Assembly: GCA_045601045.1 (NCBI GenBank) | Contig: JAZRZA010000071.1 | Location: 1-64,000, forward strand | Direction: 5' to 3' | From: UBA1181 sp045601045 | GTDB lineage: Bacteria; Bacteroidota; Bacteroidia; Bacteroidales; Paludibacteraceae | DNA length: 64,000 nucleotides | Shown here: piece after piece, positions 18,077 to 26,824 of the stretch | How the letters are laid out: the number at the start of each line of letters is the position of its first letter | How positions within the stretch are numbered: position 1 is the first letter of the stretch | The notes under the pieces: model-generated | The model's input: the letters and a program-made list of their open reading frames with translations, nothing else | Databases searched by the model: none | What the model was told of the DNA's origin: nothing | Program-made: the position numbers and the translations under genes

Positions 18077-18670
18077 ATGATAAATACGAAATCAATGACC
18101 GACGAAGAGTTGGTTAAACTATATGAAGGCGGTGTCAACGAGGCATTCGATGCCCTATTATTGCGTCATAAAGACAAAGTCTTTTCGAACATTTACCTAT
18201 CCGTCCGTGATAGGGATATCGCAAACGACATTTTCCAAGAGACATTCATCAAGGTGATCTGCACCATCAAACAAGGGAAATACACCGAAAAGGGTAAGTT
18301 CTCCGCATGGGTGATGCGTATTGCCCACAACCTAATCATCGACCAGTTTCGGGTAGAGAAATCAGAGAACACCATCTCCAACGACGACGATGAGAGACAA
18401 GATCTTTTCGACACGGTTCAACTCTACGACGACAACATAGAGGATGTGATGGTCAAGGAACAGGTCTATGAAGATGTGGTAAACTTGATGAACCACCTTC
18501 CCGACAACCAAAAAGAGGTTTTGAAAATGCGTTTCTTTGAGGACCTTAGTTTCAAAGAGATTGCAGACGCCACTGGGGTAAGCATCAACACCGCCTTGGG
18601 AAGAATGCGTTACGCCGTGATGAATCTTCGCAAATTGGCGGAAGACAACGATGTGACGCTTTGGCCGTAG
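18077..18670 (+). CDS. ECF-type RNA polymerase sigma factor
   Basis: 197 residues. Region 2 spans about residues 20-95, with RHKDKVFSNIY, the DIFQETFIKV core-binding helix and WVMRIAHNLIIDQFR for -10 recognition. Region 4 spans about 130-190, with LPDNQKEVLKMRFFEDLSFKEIADATGVS, a helix-turn-helix for -35 recognition. An acidic linker (NDDDERQDLFD) separates them. No anti-sigma gene is adjacent, so it may be a stand-alone housekeeping-like ECF factor of the sort common in Bacteroidota. Its regulon cannot be seen from here. Confidence 0.9.
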   Translation: MINTKSMTDEELVKLYEGGVNEAFDALLLRHKDKVFSNIYLSVRDRDIANDIFQETFIKVICTIKQGKYTEKGKFSAWVMRIAHNLIIDQFRVEKSENTISNDDDERQDLFDTVQLYDDNIEDVMVKEQVYEDVVNLMNHLPDNQKEVLKMRFFEDLSFKEIADATGVSINTALGRMRYAVMNLRKLAEDNDVTLWP

Positions 18671-18698
18671 AAGATTATTTACGTAAGAAAAAAAAGGG

Positions 18699-18734
18699 AA
18701 GCAAGGGATGGCAGGTTCGTCTCTTGCTTTTTTT
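18699..18734 (+). terminator. Terminator of the sigma-factor gene
   Basis: AAGCAAG (18699-18705) pairs with CTTGCTT (18723-18729), followed by seven Ts. Confidence 0.75.
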
Positions 18735-18750
18735 GGTGCCACACGTATAG

Positions 18751-18787
18751 ACAAAAAAAAAGAGGAAAGATCTTCATCTCTCCTCTT
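18751..18787 (-). terminator. Terminator of tRNA-Asp
   Basis: On the minus strand AAGAGGA (18787-18781) pairs with TCCTCTT (18766-18760), followed by a run of Ts. Confidence 0.75.
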
Positions 18788-18788
18788 G

Positions 18789-18862
18789 CGGTGCGGACGG
18801 GACTCGAACCCGCGACCCCATGCGTGACAGGCATGTATTCTAACCAGCTGAACTACCACACC
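18789..18862 (-). tRNA. tRNA-Asp (GTC)
   Basis: Read on the minus strand, the acceptor stem is GGTGTGG with CCGCACC and discriminator G. The D-loop has AGTTCAGCTGGTTAGAA, the anticodon loop CTGTCAC carries GTC, and the T-loop is GGTTCGAGTCCC. It is 74 bases without an encoded CCA. A perfect promoter lies 46 bases upstream and a terminator follows. Confidence 0.97.
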
Positions 18863-18899
18863 TTTCTATTTTCCAATTTTCAGGAACTCTTCCCCTCAA

Positions 18900-18927
18900 T
18901 TGCGGTGCAAAGATAGACATAATTTTG
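18900..18927 (+). promoter_or_regulatory. Candidate promoter of tatD
   Basis: TTG (18900-18902) and TAATTTTG (18920-18927), spacing 17. It overlaps the divergent tRNA-Asp promoter on the other strand. Confidence 0.35.
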
Positions 18928-18938
18928 GACAATGCAAA
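18908..18938 (-). promoter_or_regulatory. Promoter of tRNA-Asp
   Basis: On the minus strand TTTG (18938-18935), 19 bases, then TATCTTTG (18915-18908). This is an exact match to the Bacteroidota consensus. Confidence 0.65.
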
Positions 18939-19032
18939 TATCCAGTCTCTTTTTTTACGGAAAATGCAATTTTTTTCAAAATCAATCGTTCTTTTTAGAG
19001 AAGTCAAATATGAATATAAAGAAGAATACAAA

Positions 19033-19815
19033 ATGGAATTGACGGATACCCACTCGCATCTATATGAAGCGGAGTTTGACGAAGATAGGGATGCGGCCAT
19101 CGCAAGATTATCAGAACGATGCGTGAAACACGTTTTTCTGCCTAACATAGACAACGAGAGCATCGATCGAATGTTCGAGTTATACCACGCCCACCCTTCC
19201 GTTTTCCATATCATGATGGGGCTACACCCCACTAGCGTCAAGGGGAACTACGAGGAAGAACTCTCCATCATGAGAAAACGCTTCGAAGGCGAGGAAATTT
19301 GCGGCATCGGAGAGATAGGCATCGACCTATACTGGGACAAAGAGTGGATAGCGGAACAAACCAGCGCGTTCGAGATTCAAGTGGATTGGGCGATCGAGAT
19401 GGGACTCCCCATCATCATCCACACCCGTAAGGCCTTTGAGGAGACCTTTCGTTCCTTAAAGAAATTCGACAAGAAAAAACTCAAAGGCGTCTTCCATTGC
19501 TATTCAGGTTCCAAAGAGATCGCCGAAGAGATTTTCAAGTTGGGCGATTTCAGTTTAGGCATCGGTGGTGTGTTGACCTTCAAAAATGCGGGCTTGGCCG
19601 AAGTGGTAGAACACATTCCTCTGGAGAAATTGGTATTAGAGACCGATTGTCCATACCTTACCCCCGCTCCATACAGGGGGCAACGGAACGAATCCTCCTA
19701 CGTCTATTTCGTAGCAGAAAAATTGGCCGCCATCAAACGACTCAACATCGAGGAGGTGGCACGCATCACCACCCAAAACGCCAAGAACATTTTCGACAGG
19801 AAATACGTGCCATAA
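19033..19815 (+). CDS. tatD: TatD-family metal-dependent hydrolase (DNase)
   Basis: 260 residues from the ATG at 19033; the frame is open upstream, but DTHSHLYEAEF must lie at the N-terminus. Metal ligands are the His pair in DTHSH, Glu in GEIGIDLYWD, His in IIIHTRKAF, His in GVFHCYSGS and Asp in LETDCPYL, all in family order. The TIM-barrel enzyme acts as a 3'-5' exonuclease in well-studied members. The gene diverges from tRNA-Asp. Confidence 0.93.
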   Translation: MELTDTHSHLYEAEFDEDRDAAIARLSERCVKHVFLPNIDNESIDRMFELYHAHPSVFHIMMGLHPTSVKGNYEEELSIMRKRFEGEEICGIGEIGIDLYWDKEWIAEQTSAFEIQVDWAIEMGLPIIIHTRKAFEETFRSLKKFDKKKLKGVFHCYSGSKEIAEEIFKLGDFSLGIGGVLTFKNAGLAEVVEHIPLEKLVLETDCPYLTPAPYRGQRNESSYVYFVAEKLAAIKRLNIEEVARITTQNAKNIFDRKYVP

Positions 19816-19828
19816 AGCGCAAAATGTG

Positions 19829-19836
19829 TATCTTTG
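19829..19836 (+). promoter_or_regulatory. Candidate -7 element of the FAA-hydrolase/porU unit
   Basis: TATCTTTG matches the consensus; the -33 box is weak. A small hairpin (ATAAAGG with CCTTTAT) lies just downstream in the leader. Confidence 0.35.
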
Positions 19837-19890
19837 TATAAAGGAGATTCCCTTTATCAGTTTTAGGATCAAATAATATAGCTATAAACA

Positions 19891-20502
19891 ATGAAGATAT
19901 TAGCAGTTGGATGGAACTATGCGGACCATGTTCAAGAACTTAACCCAGGCTTGAAACCTAAAAGCCCCGTTATTTTCATGAAACCCGAAACCGCTCTACT
20001 CAAAGAGAACAAGCCCTTCTATCTCCCCGACTTTTCGGAGCGAGTGGATTACGAGTGCGAGCTAGTGGTGCGCATCTCCAAGATGGGTAAAAACATCTCC
20101 GAAAAATTCGCCAACCGCTATTATGACGCCATCGGATTAGGCATTGATTTCACGGCAAGAGATATGCAGAACGAGTTCAAGAAAATAGGCTCTCCTTGGG
20201 AGATCTGCAAAGGATTCGACAACTCCGCGCCAGTCAGTGAATTCATCAGCAAAGAGGGATACGATCTCAAGAATCTGCGCTTCTCGCTCAAAAAAAACGG
20301 CGAGGTGGTACAGTCGGGAAACACCGCGGACATGGTGTTTAGCGTGGACGAGATCATCGAATATGTCAGCAAATTCTTCACGCTCAAAACAGGAGACTTG
20401 ATTTTCACGGGCACTCCAGTGGGCGTGGGTCCTGTAAAGATCAACGATCACCTTGAAGGATTCATCGAAGACAAACAAATGTTTAGCTTCGATGTGCTAT
20501 AA
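19891..20502 (+). CDS. Fumarylacetoacetate hydrolase family protein
   Basis: 203 residues, the short single-domain form related to YcgM acylpyruvases. The metal site is seen as MKPETALL and VDYECELVVRI with later GLGIDFTARDMQ, and the closing GDLIFTGTPVGVGPV loop is typical. It should cleave a C-C bond in a 2,4-dioxo acid or decarboxylate an oxo acid; the natural substrate is not evident. It precedes porU by 34 bases on the same strand and is likely in one transcript with it, although no functional link is known. Confidence 0.88.
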   Translation: MKILAVGWNYADHVQELNPGLKPKSPVIFMKPETALLKENKPFYLPDFSERVDYECELVVRISKMGKNISEKFANRYYDAIGLGIDFTARDMQNEFKKIGSPWEICKGFDNSAPVSEFISKEGYDLKNLRFSLKKNGEVVQSGNTADMVFSVDEIIEYVSKFFTLKTGDLIFTGTPVGVGPVKINDHLEGFIEDKQMFSFDVL

Positions 20503-20536
20503 TTTTAAAATTACAGATCGCAAAAAACAATCGAAT

Positions 20537-23500
20537 ATGAAGTTAAGACACATCATCACATCAATACTCGCGGTTATATCACTTATGACAACCGTCTTCT
20601 CTGTCTCGGCCGCCAGTTATGCGGAACACTCCGTATTGGCCAAAGGCTCATGGAAGAAGATCAGCATTAAAGAGAGTGGTGTCTGCAAACTCACTTACGA
20701 CCAACTCAAAGGCATGGGATTCTCTCATCCCGAGCAAGTTCGCGTATTCGGATATGGCGGCGCGCAACTCAATGAATTATTCAGCGTGGCCAAGACAGAT
20801 GACCTCAACGAAACACCTATTTACGACAATGGGTCAGCCATCTTCTTCTACGCACAAGGCCCCATCAGTTGGAATTACAGAGGGAATAACAAGGACCACA
20901 TCTATGATGTGAACTCCAATCTCTACTCCACCCTTGGATACTATTTCCTTACAGAGCAAAGCGGCAATAGAAACATCATTCCTCTATCCGAATCAATCGA
21001 AAAGAGCGACGACGAAATAGAGATTAACCAATATCTAGAGCGCAAATACCACAAAAAGGATGAGGTCAATCCATCCCGTTCGGGAAAGGGTTGGTTGGGC
21101 GACCAAACTTTACAGGGAAAGACTTTCACCACCAGTTTCAGCATAGAAGATATCGATACGGAAGAAGAAGCGAGCGTATATTTCAATTTAGCGGCGGAAT
21201 CCAATAAGATCAGTTCGTGCGAGATCTCTGTGAACGAGTTCAACAAGAATCTCTCCTTCTCCATCTCATCCGGCCATGTCATGGCAGCGGGGTCCCACAC
21301 AACCATGACATTCAAGCCCAACACCGAAAGACACAACATCTCCATCACATATAGCGCAAAATCGGACGCGGACAAATTCTGGGTGGAGCAAATCGTCTTC
21401 TGCGCCTATAGAAACTTGAAAATCAAGAACGACGCAATCTATTTCAGAAACCCTAAGACAATCAATGCGGGAGTATGCAAATACGCCATAGAGGGAGCGA
21501 CCAGCAATACCATCGTATGGGACGTCACCGACCCTCAAAATACCCAACAGATAGCAACGCTTTCAGAAGAGGGCAAGATGGTGTTCAGAAGAGAGGCTAG
21601 CAACCTGGAGGAATTCGTCGCATTCAACCCACAGACAGGCAATTTTGTCAAAGCGGAATTGGTGGGCAACGTAAACAACCAAGACCTACACGCCTGCAAA
21701 GGCTATGACGCCATCATCATCACCCACCCTGACTTCCTGTCCGAGGCGGAAAGATTGGCCAAACTTCACGAAGAGCACGACGGCATCTACTCCCTTATCG
21801 TCACGCCGACAGAGATTTACAACGAATTCTCCTCCGGAACCCCCGATGCCAGCGCATTCAGATGGTTCCTCAAAATGTTCTACGACAGAGGCGAACTAGA
21901 AAAGAGCGTCGTCCTTATCGGTGACGGCAGTTTCGACAACAGGGATATGATGAAAAACAGTGGCAACAACACCCACATCATCACCTACCAAAGCGGCGAT
22001 CTTTACGACCAATCCAAGTCGTATGTTTCCGACGATTACTTCTGCTTCCTAAGCGACTCGAATAACGGACTCAGCAATGGAAAGATGAAGATGAATTATA
22101 GCATCGGAAGACTTCCTGTATCCACCCTTCAACAAGCTACAAACATGGTGAACAAGGTGGAGAAATACCTGAACAACAAACAATACGGCAAATGGAAGAA
22201 CAAGGTATGTCTCGTAGCTGATGACAACGACGGAGACACATTGGCCCATACCGTCAACAAATTCTTCGGCTACTCCGACAACATCGGCAACATGATCCAC
22301 CAAAAAGATGCTGCCATGGAGATTCAAAAAATACATATCGACGCCTACACACGCGTGACAGGTTCGAATGGTTACCGCTACCCAGAGGCGGAAGACGCCC
22401 TCAGAAAGAGCGTGGAAGATGGTGTTATGATCCTTAACTACATCGGTCATAGCAGTGAACTCGCATGGTCCGCTGAACGCGTCTTCACCCAAGGCGAGGC
22501 AGCCAATCTTTACAATGACAAACAAGGGTTCTGGTTTACAGCCAGCTGTCAATTCGCCATGTTCGACAATTTCGCGACTTCCGGAGGAGAAGACCTTGTC
22601 TTAAACCCCAACGGTGGTGCCATCACACTATTCAGCGCAGCCAGAACCGTATACGACGACAAGAACGACAACATCAACAGAAGCTATGTGACTAACCTTT
22701 TCGAGCGGGACGAAAACAATGAATTCCTCACAATCGGAGAGGTTTGCAGAAGAGCCAAGGTTACCCTTCCCAACGATTCCAACAAGCTCTCTTACATGTT
22801 GTTAGGCGACCCTCTCCTCAAACTGAAATATCCAGAGGGGGATGTGGTGACAGACTCAATCACCATTATCGGGAAAGGCGTAACGGACACTCTAAACGCG
22901 CTTTCCGAGGTGAAGATTTACGGACATGTCACTGACAAAGAGGGTCAATTCATGGAGAATTTCAACGGCGTAGTACACATAACCATCTACGACAAAGAGG
23001 CAAAAATGTACACGAAAGGAAACTCATTCGAAAACGATGAGCAAAGGATGAGGAACCGACACTCCTACTACGACCGTCTAAACATTTTGTTCTCTGGTAA
23101 GGCTGAGGTTCACAACGGAGAATTTTCCACGGTTATGAAGATCCCCAAAGACATCAACTACAACTACGGTAAGGGTAGAATCCACTATTACGCCTACGAC
23201 GAAACGCTTCAATACGACGCAGACGGCCACAACGAGCGAATCACCATCGGCGGCAGTAGCAACAACGAATTGACCGACACATGCGGACCGTCCATTCGAC
23301 TATACATGAACCATAGAGGATTCCTTTCAGGCGACAAAGTCAACAATACCCCAGTCCTCATCGCCGAAATCAACGATGAGAATGGTATCAACGCATCGGG
23401 AAGTGGTATTGGACATGACATCACACTCACAACGAAAGGAAAGCAAAGCAGTTTTTCTGTGCTAAACAGCTATTTCAGTTACGACATCGACAGCTACTCC

Positions 23501-23935
23501 AACGGTACTGTCACCTACCAATACCCAGAATTGGAACCAGGTCGCTATACGATACACTTTAAGGCATGGGATTTGCTGAACAACTCATCAGAGAAAAGTT
23601 TGGATTTCATTGTAGACGAAACCCTTCCGATCCAAATTCACAACATCGAGATCTTCCCTAACATCGCCAGCGAAGAGGCCACCATCTCTATTATCCACGA
23701 CCGACCACTTACGGTATCTTCATACAGAATCCGAATTTTCAACGTCATAGGAACGGAGGTTTACCATTCGGAACTCTTCACGGAACGAATCGGGCAAGAT
23801 TTAAAATGGAACTGGGACTTGTCCGATAACAAAGGACATACAGTGGACAATGGCATCTATCTCATCCGTGTGGAATTTGAGACAGAGGAGGATGGTGTCA
23901 TAGGCCTCGCAAAGAAAATTATGGTAAAAAAATAA
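20537..23935 (+). CDS. porU: Type IX secretion system sortase PorU (C25 peptidase family)
   Basis: 1132 residues from the ATG at 20537, giving a clean signal peptide (to about SVSAA, residue 25). The N-terminal third has the PorU pattern GSWKKISIKESGVCKLTYDQL. A C25 caspase-like peptidase domain follows, with a candidate catalytic His in NYIGHSSELAW (about 638) and Cys in FTASCQFAMFD (about 671). The C-terminal part is a beta-sandwich ending in a CTD-like IRIFNVIGTEV and GIYLIRVEF. PorU removes the CTD from T9SS cargo at the outer membrane and joins the cargo to an anionic lipopolysaccharide. The length is close to that of Porphyromonas PorU. It serves the T9SS cargo genes seen in this window. 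Confidence 0.92.
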   Translation: MKLRHIITSILAVISLMTTVFSVSAASYAEHSVLAKGSWKKISIKESGVCKLTYDQLKGMGFSHPEQVRVFGYGGAQLNELFSVAKTDDLNETPIYDNGSAIFFYAQGPISWNYRGNNKDHIYDVNSNLYSTLGYYFLTEQSGNRNIIPLSESIEKSDDEIEINQYLERKYHKKDEVNPSRSGKGWLGDQTLQGKTFTTSFSIEDIDTEEEASVYFNLAAESNKISSCEISVNEFNKNLSFSISSGHVMAAGSHTTMTFKPNTERHNISITYSAKSDADKFWVEQIVFCAYRNLKIKNDAIYFRNPKTINAGVCKYAIEGATSNTIVWDVTDPQNTQQIATLSEEGKMVFRREASNLEEFVAFNPQTGNFVKAELVGNVNNQDLHACKGYDAIIITHPDFLSEAERLAKLHEEHDGIYSLIVTPTEIYNEFSSGTPDASAFRWFLKMFYDRGELEKSVVLIGDGSFDNRDMMKNSGNNTHIITYQSGDLYDQSKSYVSDDYFCFLSDSNNGLSNGKMKMNYSIGRLPVSTLQQATNMVNKVEKYLNNKQYGKWKNKVCLVADDNDGDTLAHTVNKFFGYSDNIGNMIHQKDAAMEIQKIHIDAYTRVTGSNGYRYPEAEDALRKSVEDGVMILNYIGHSSELAWSAERVFTQGEAANLYNDKQGFWFTASCQFAMFDNFATSGGEDLVLNPNGGAITLFSAARTVYDDKNDNINRSYVTNLFERDENNEFLTIGEVCRRAKVTLPNDSNKLSYMLLGDPLLKLKYPEGDVVTDSITIIGKGVTDTLNALSEVKIYGHVTDKEGQFMENFNGVVHITIYDKEAKMYTKGNSFENDEQRMRNRHSYYDRLNILFSGKAEVHNGEFSTVMKIPKDINYNYGKGRIHYYAYDETLQYDADGHNERITIGGSSNNELTDTCGPSIRLYMNHRGFLSGDKVNNTPVLIAEINDENGINASGSGIGHDITLTTKGKQSSFSVLNSYFSYDIDSYSNGTVTYQYPELEPGRYTIHFKAWDLLNNSSEKSLDFIVDETLPIQIHNIEIFPNIASEEATISIIHDRPLTVSSYRIRIFNVIGTEVYHSELFTERIGQDLKWNWDLSDNKGHTVDNGIYLIRVEFETEEDGVIGLAKKIMVKK

Positions 23936-24017
23936 CAAAAAGGCGACAAAAACTTGCGGGGAACAACTATTAAAAGCAATACGAACATTTATTAACATTT
24001 TTTTTATACATTCGCGA

Positions 24018-24031
24018 TAACAATGTTGTTA
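24018..24031. promoter_or_regulatory. Palindrome upstream of the Crp/Fnr gene, candidate operator
   Basis: TAACAA and TTGTTA flank a two-base centre, 18 bases before the start codon of the Crp/Fnr-type regulator. Its place suggests an autoregulatory site, but the half-site spacing is shorter than in classical Crp boxes. Confidence 0.3.
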
Positions 24032-24048
24032 AACATATTTAGAACGAA

Positions 24049-24750
24049 ATGACAAAAAAAGGAGAGAACGAGAATCCAAGCATCGAGGAGGTATCTTCTG
24101 TATGGAGTGTACTCAACGAAGAGCAACTTAAGTACTTAAAGGCCAACTATGTTGTACGCAAGTACAGAAAAAACGAAATGGTATATTGCGAAGGTGAGAC
24201 ACCTACCCATGTACTTTTGGTCGCCAAGGGTAAACTTAAGATTTACAGAATCGGAACCGGCGGAAGAAGCCAAATCGTCAGAATGGTGAAGCCAGGAGAG
24301 ATGTTGGCTTATAGAGCAATGTTCGCGCAAGAGAACTTTGTCACCAACGCCTGCGCATTCGAGCCCTCGGAGATTTACATGATTCCACAGGAGGTTATCC
24401 ACAACCTTCTCCTTCAAAACAGCGATTTATCTTGGTATTTCATCCAGAAGCTCTCCACAGACTTGGGTATCGCGGACAAAAGAGCTGTCACGCTCACGCA
24501 AAAGCACGTCAGAGGCCGTCTAGCGGAATCATTGCTTTTCCTACGCGACAACTACGGATACGAAGAGGATAACGCCACCATCAACGTCAGATTGTCCAGA
24601 GAGGACTTGGCTAGTTTGTCCAACATGACCACATCCAACGCCATCCGAACACTATCCGGAATGGCCCACGAAAACATCATTGAATTGGATGGCCGAAAGA
24701 TTAAGATCTTGGACGAGAAATACCTCATCACACTTAGTAAAATCGGATAA
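24049..24750 (+). CDS. Crp/Fnr-family transcription regulator
   Basis: 233 residues. The N-terminal cyclic-nucleotide-binding-like beta-roll spans residues 30-140 (VYCEGETPTHVLLVAKGKLK and later PGEMLAYRAMF). A dimerisation helix follows, and a C-terminal winged helix (LSREDLASLSNMTTSNAIRTL) reads DNA. The cluster of N-terminal cysteines that binds iron-sulphur in FNR is absent. The effector is not evident. It is followed one base later by tyrA, so the two are surely co-transcribed. Confidence 0.92.
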   Translation: MTKKGENENPSIEEVSSVWSVLNEEQLKYLKANYVVRKYRKNEMVYCEGETPTHVLLVAKGKLKIYRIGTGGRSQIVRMVKPGEMLAYRAMFAQENFVTNACAFEPSEIYMIPQEVIHNLLLQNSDLSWYFIQKLSTDLGIADKRAVTLTQKHVRGRLAESLLFLRDNYGYEEDNATINVRLSREDLASLSNMTTSNAIRTLSGMAHENIIELDGRKIKILDEKYLITLSKIG

Positions 24751-24751
24751 T

Positions 24752-25594
24752 ATGACCATAGGAATTATCGGATTGGGCCTTATTGGAGGCTCCATGGCAA
24801 TAGACCTAAGAAGAGCGAAATTCGCCGACCATTTCATCGGAAGCGACCGCTCAGAACTCAATGCGCAAACCGCTTTGAGAATTGGGTTGGTGGATGAAAT
24901 CCTGCCCAATGAAGAGTTAATCCAAAAGAGCGATTTAATTCTTTTGGCGGTACCCGTAAACGCGGCAACAAGACTACTTCCTGAAATTTTGGACAAAATC
25001 AACGATAACCAAATCGTGGTTGACATCTGTTCCACCAAAGAGAAGCTTGTCGGATCGGTGCACTACCACCCAAAAAGGAAGAACTACGTCGCATCCCACC
25101 CGATGGCCGGCACCGAGTTCAACGGACCTTGGGCAGCCGTTCCCAACTTGTTCGCAGGCAAAGCAGGTATTATCTGTAATGCGGAGGACTCGGATCACAA
25201 TGCGGTAGAGACTGTAACAAAGATGTACGACGCGCTGAACATGCGTGTCATCTACATGCGCGCTTCGCATCATGACGTTCACACCGCCTACGTCTCCCAC
25301 CTATCTCACGTCATATCTTTCGCACTTGCCTTGACCGTGCTCGATAAAGAGAAAAACGAAAAGAACATCTTCGATTTGGCATCAGGCGGTTTCGCATCCA
25401 CAGCGAGATTAGCGAAGAGTAATTCGGACATGTGGGTACCAATCTTCATGCAAAACAAACAAAACTTGCTTTCCGTGATGGATTCTTACATGGAAAGGCT
25501 AACACAATTCAAGAAGGCATTGGAAGAGAACGATGAGCAAACGCTCAGAGGCCTCATAGACGACGCTAATCGAATTAAAAGATATTTGAGGTAA
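24752..25594 (+). CDS. tyrA: Prephenate dehydrogenase
   Basis: 280 residues from the ATG at 24752. The Rossmann motif GIIGLGLIGGSMAIDL binds NAD(P). SHPMAGTEFNGP and HDVHTAYVSHLSHVISFAL carry the catalytic His and substrate-binding residues of prephenate/arogenate dehydrogenases. It performs the oxidative decarboxylation step of tyrosine synthesis. There is no ACT domain. The coupling to a Crp/Fnr regulator one base upstream is notable. A PheC-like dehydratase for the sister branch lies at 49.8 kb. Confidence 0.92.
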   Translation: MTIGIIGLGLIGGSMAIDLRRAKFADHFIGSDRSELNAQTALRIGLVDEILPNEELIQKSDLILLAVPVNAATRLLPEILDKINDNQIVVDICSTKEKLVGSVHYHPKRKNYVASHPMAGTEFNGPWAAVPNLFAGKAGIICNAEDSDHNAVETVTKMYDALNMRVIYMRASHHDVHTAYVSHLSHVISFALALTVLDKEKNEKNIFDLASGGFASTARLAKSNSDMWVPIFMQNKQNLLSVMDSYMERLTQFKKALEENDEQTLRGLIDDANRIKRYLR

Positions 25595-25616
25595 CAAGAT
25601 GCACAAAAGACAAAAC

Positions 25617-25650
25617 AGGCGCTTATATGGCAAATATAAGCGCCTATTTT
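25617..25650. terminator. Convergent terminator between tyrA and the ExbD-like lipoprotein gene
   Basis: AGGCGCTTATAT pairs perfectly with ATATAAGCGCCT around a five-base loop, followed by ATTTTATT on the + strand. The minus side reads TGTTTTGTC. Confidence 0.8.
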
Positions 25651-25666
25651 ATTGCTATTGCGCTCC

Positions 25667-26239
25667 TCATTTTACATGCTCACAACTCTTAGGCAATTCT
25701 TCTGAAATCTTTTGTGGGTAACATTGCTTAACAGCTTCTTGTTCGTCGGCAGTCAACTCTTGGAACTTACGACCAGAAAAACATTCGACGGACAATTCAT
25801 CACGAAGATCACTATAAGCAGCCAACAACTCATTTTGAACATCTGAGTATGATGAATATGACGTGCCTTGCTCGTTATTCAAATAGATAACATGCTTAGA
25901 AGTGACCATACGCTTACCCAACAAAGGGATATCCACCGCTTCTTTCATAGGAAGAGTGTCATTATTGGAAGGGTTGGCAATAAACTCCTTCGCTATAGGC
26001 TTCAACTTTCTGAAATCCATTCTCTCTCCATTAACCATCAATTCGTCGTTGCTATTTACGAGGACAATCATGATGTTACGTTTGCTATCTTCAGTATCAT
26101 CTATTGGCACTTCTTCAGCAGGAGGCAAGGTCCTAAACAACCCCTTGTCTGTAGCCATAGAGGAGAGATCATTCCCTTGCTGCTTCTCTCCTGAACAAGC
26201 AGCCAATAACAGGACGAAAAATAAACACTGAACTTTCAT
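25667..26239 (-). CDS. ExbD-like periplasmic domain on a lipoprotein signal
   Basis: 190 residues. The N-terminus is a lipoprotein signal with lipobox LAAC (Cys15), then a polar spacer. From SMATDKGLFRTLPP onward it is closely similar to the periplasmic domain of ExbD1 encoded 0.6 kb upstream: shared SMATDKGL and RTLPP, KRNIM, then LVNS, KEFIANPSN and a C-terminal YPQKISE. The ExbD transmembrane helix with its proton-carrying Asp is missing, replaced by a lipid anchor. It therefore cannot form a proton channel but might bind ExbB-ExbD or peptidoglycan. It lies after the exb operon terminator. Confidence 0.85.
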   Translation of the reverse strand: MKVQCLFFVLLLAACSGEKQQGNDLSSMATDKGLFRTLPPAEEVPIDDTEDSKRNIMIVLVNSNDELMVNGERMDFRKLKPIAKEFIANPSNNDTLPMKEAVDIPLLGKRMVTSKHVIYLNNEQGTSYSSYSDVQNELLAAYSDLRDELSVECFSGRKFQELTADEQEAVKQCYPQKISEELPKSCEHVK

Positions 26240-26289
26240 ACAAGTATGATATAATTATGGATCATATAGAAATAAAAAAGGAACCGTAA

Positions 26290-26328
26290 CAAAAAAAAGA
26301 GAGGATAACCCAATAGTTACCCTCTCTT
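26290..26328 (-). terminator. Terminator of the exb operon
   Basis: On the minus strand AGAGAGGGTAAC pairs with GTTATCCTCTCT (one mismatch), followed by a T-run. It separates the exb operon from the lipoprotein gene. Confidence 0.8.
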
Positions 26329-26350
26329 CATATCTAGCGTGATAATCTTA

Positions 26351-26824
26351 TTACTGATTTGCTCTCTCGTTAGCTGTGTAGTAAATCTTCAAGGCATAAG
26401 CCTTTCTCAAAGTTTGCTTCACATCAGTCACAATACCCATTTGAGTATCCTTATCAACTTTCAAAGAGACGATCATCTTATTCTTATCGTTCTCATTCAT
26501 AGCATCACGTTTGATAGAGATGTACTCGCCTACCTCTTCAACCTTCTTGGCGAATTGGTCATCCAACTGGATACGAGCCTCAGTACCATTGTTCTTTTGA
26601 AGTTCCTTCATAGGTACACCAATGTAGATGTACTTTGCCAAAGACTTCTTCTCTAGCTTTTGCAACTCAGTAGCCTCTGGGAGCTTCAAATCAACCATCA
26701 TTGTCGTCTCTTTCATTGTTGTTGTTGTCATAAAGAAGAACAACAACATGAAGATAATATCTGGAAGTGATGCCGTACTAATAGCAGGCAACTTCTTTCC
26801 ACCTTCTTTACGAAACTTTGCCAT
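26351..26824 (-). CDS. exbD: ExbD/TolR-type biopolymer transport protein (second copy)
   Basis: 157 residues. A short cytoplasmic N-terminus leads into one membrane helix beginning LPDIIFMLLFFFM, whose Asp is the conserved proton-carrying residue. The periplasmic domain follows (IVSLKVDKDTQMGIVTDVKQTLRK). Its ATG overlaps the preceding stop by one base (TAATG), so translation is coupled. With ExbB and ExbD1 it should convert the proton gradient into motion for TonB-type or related trans-envelope work. Confidence 0.9.
   Translation of the reverse strand: MAKFRKEGGKKLPAISTASLPDIIFMLLFFFMTTTTMKETTMMVDLKLPEATELQKLEKKSLAKYIYIGVPMKELQKNNGTEARIQLDDQFAKKVEEVGEYISIKRDAMNENDKNKMIVSLKVDKDTQMGIVTDVKQTLRKAYALKIYYTANERANQ

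Noticed and set aside
18362..18859. 165-codon minus-strand frame across tRNA-Asp and the sigma gene
   Set aside because: Overlaps a tRNA, a terminator and a good gene.
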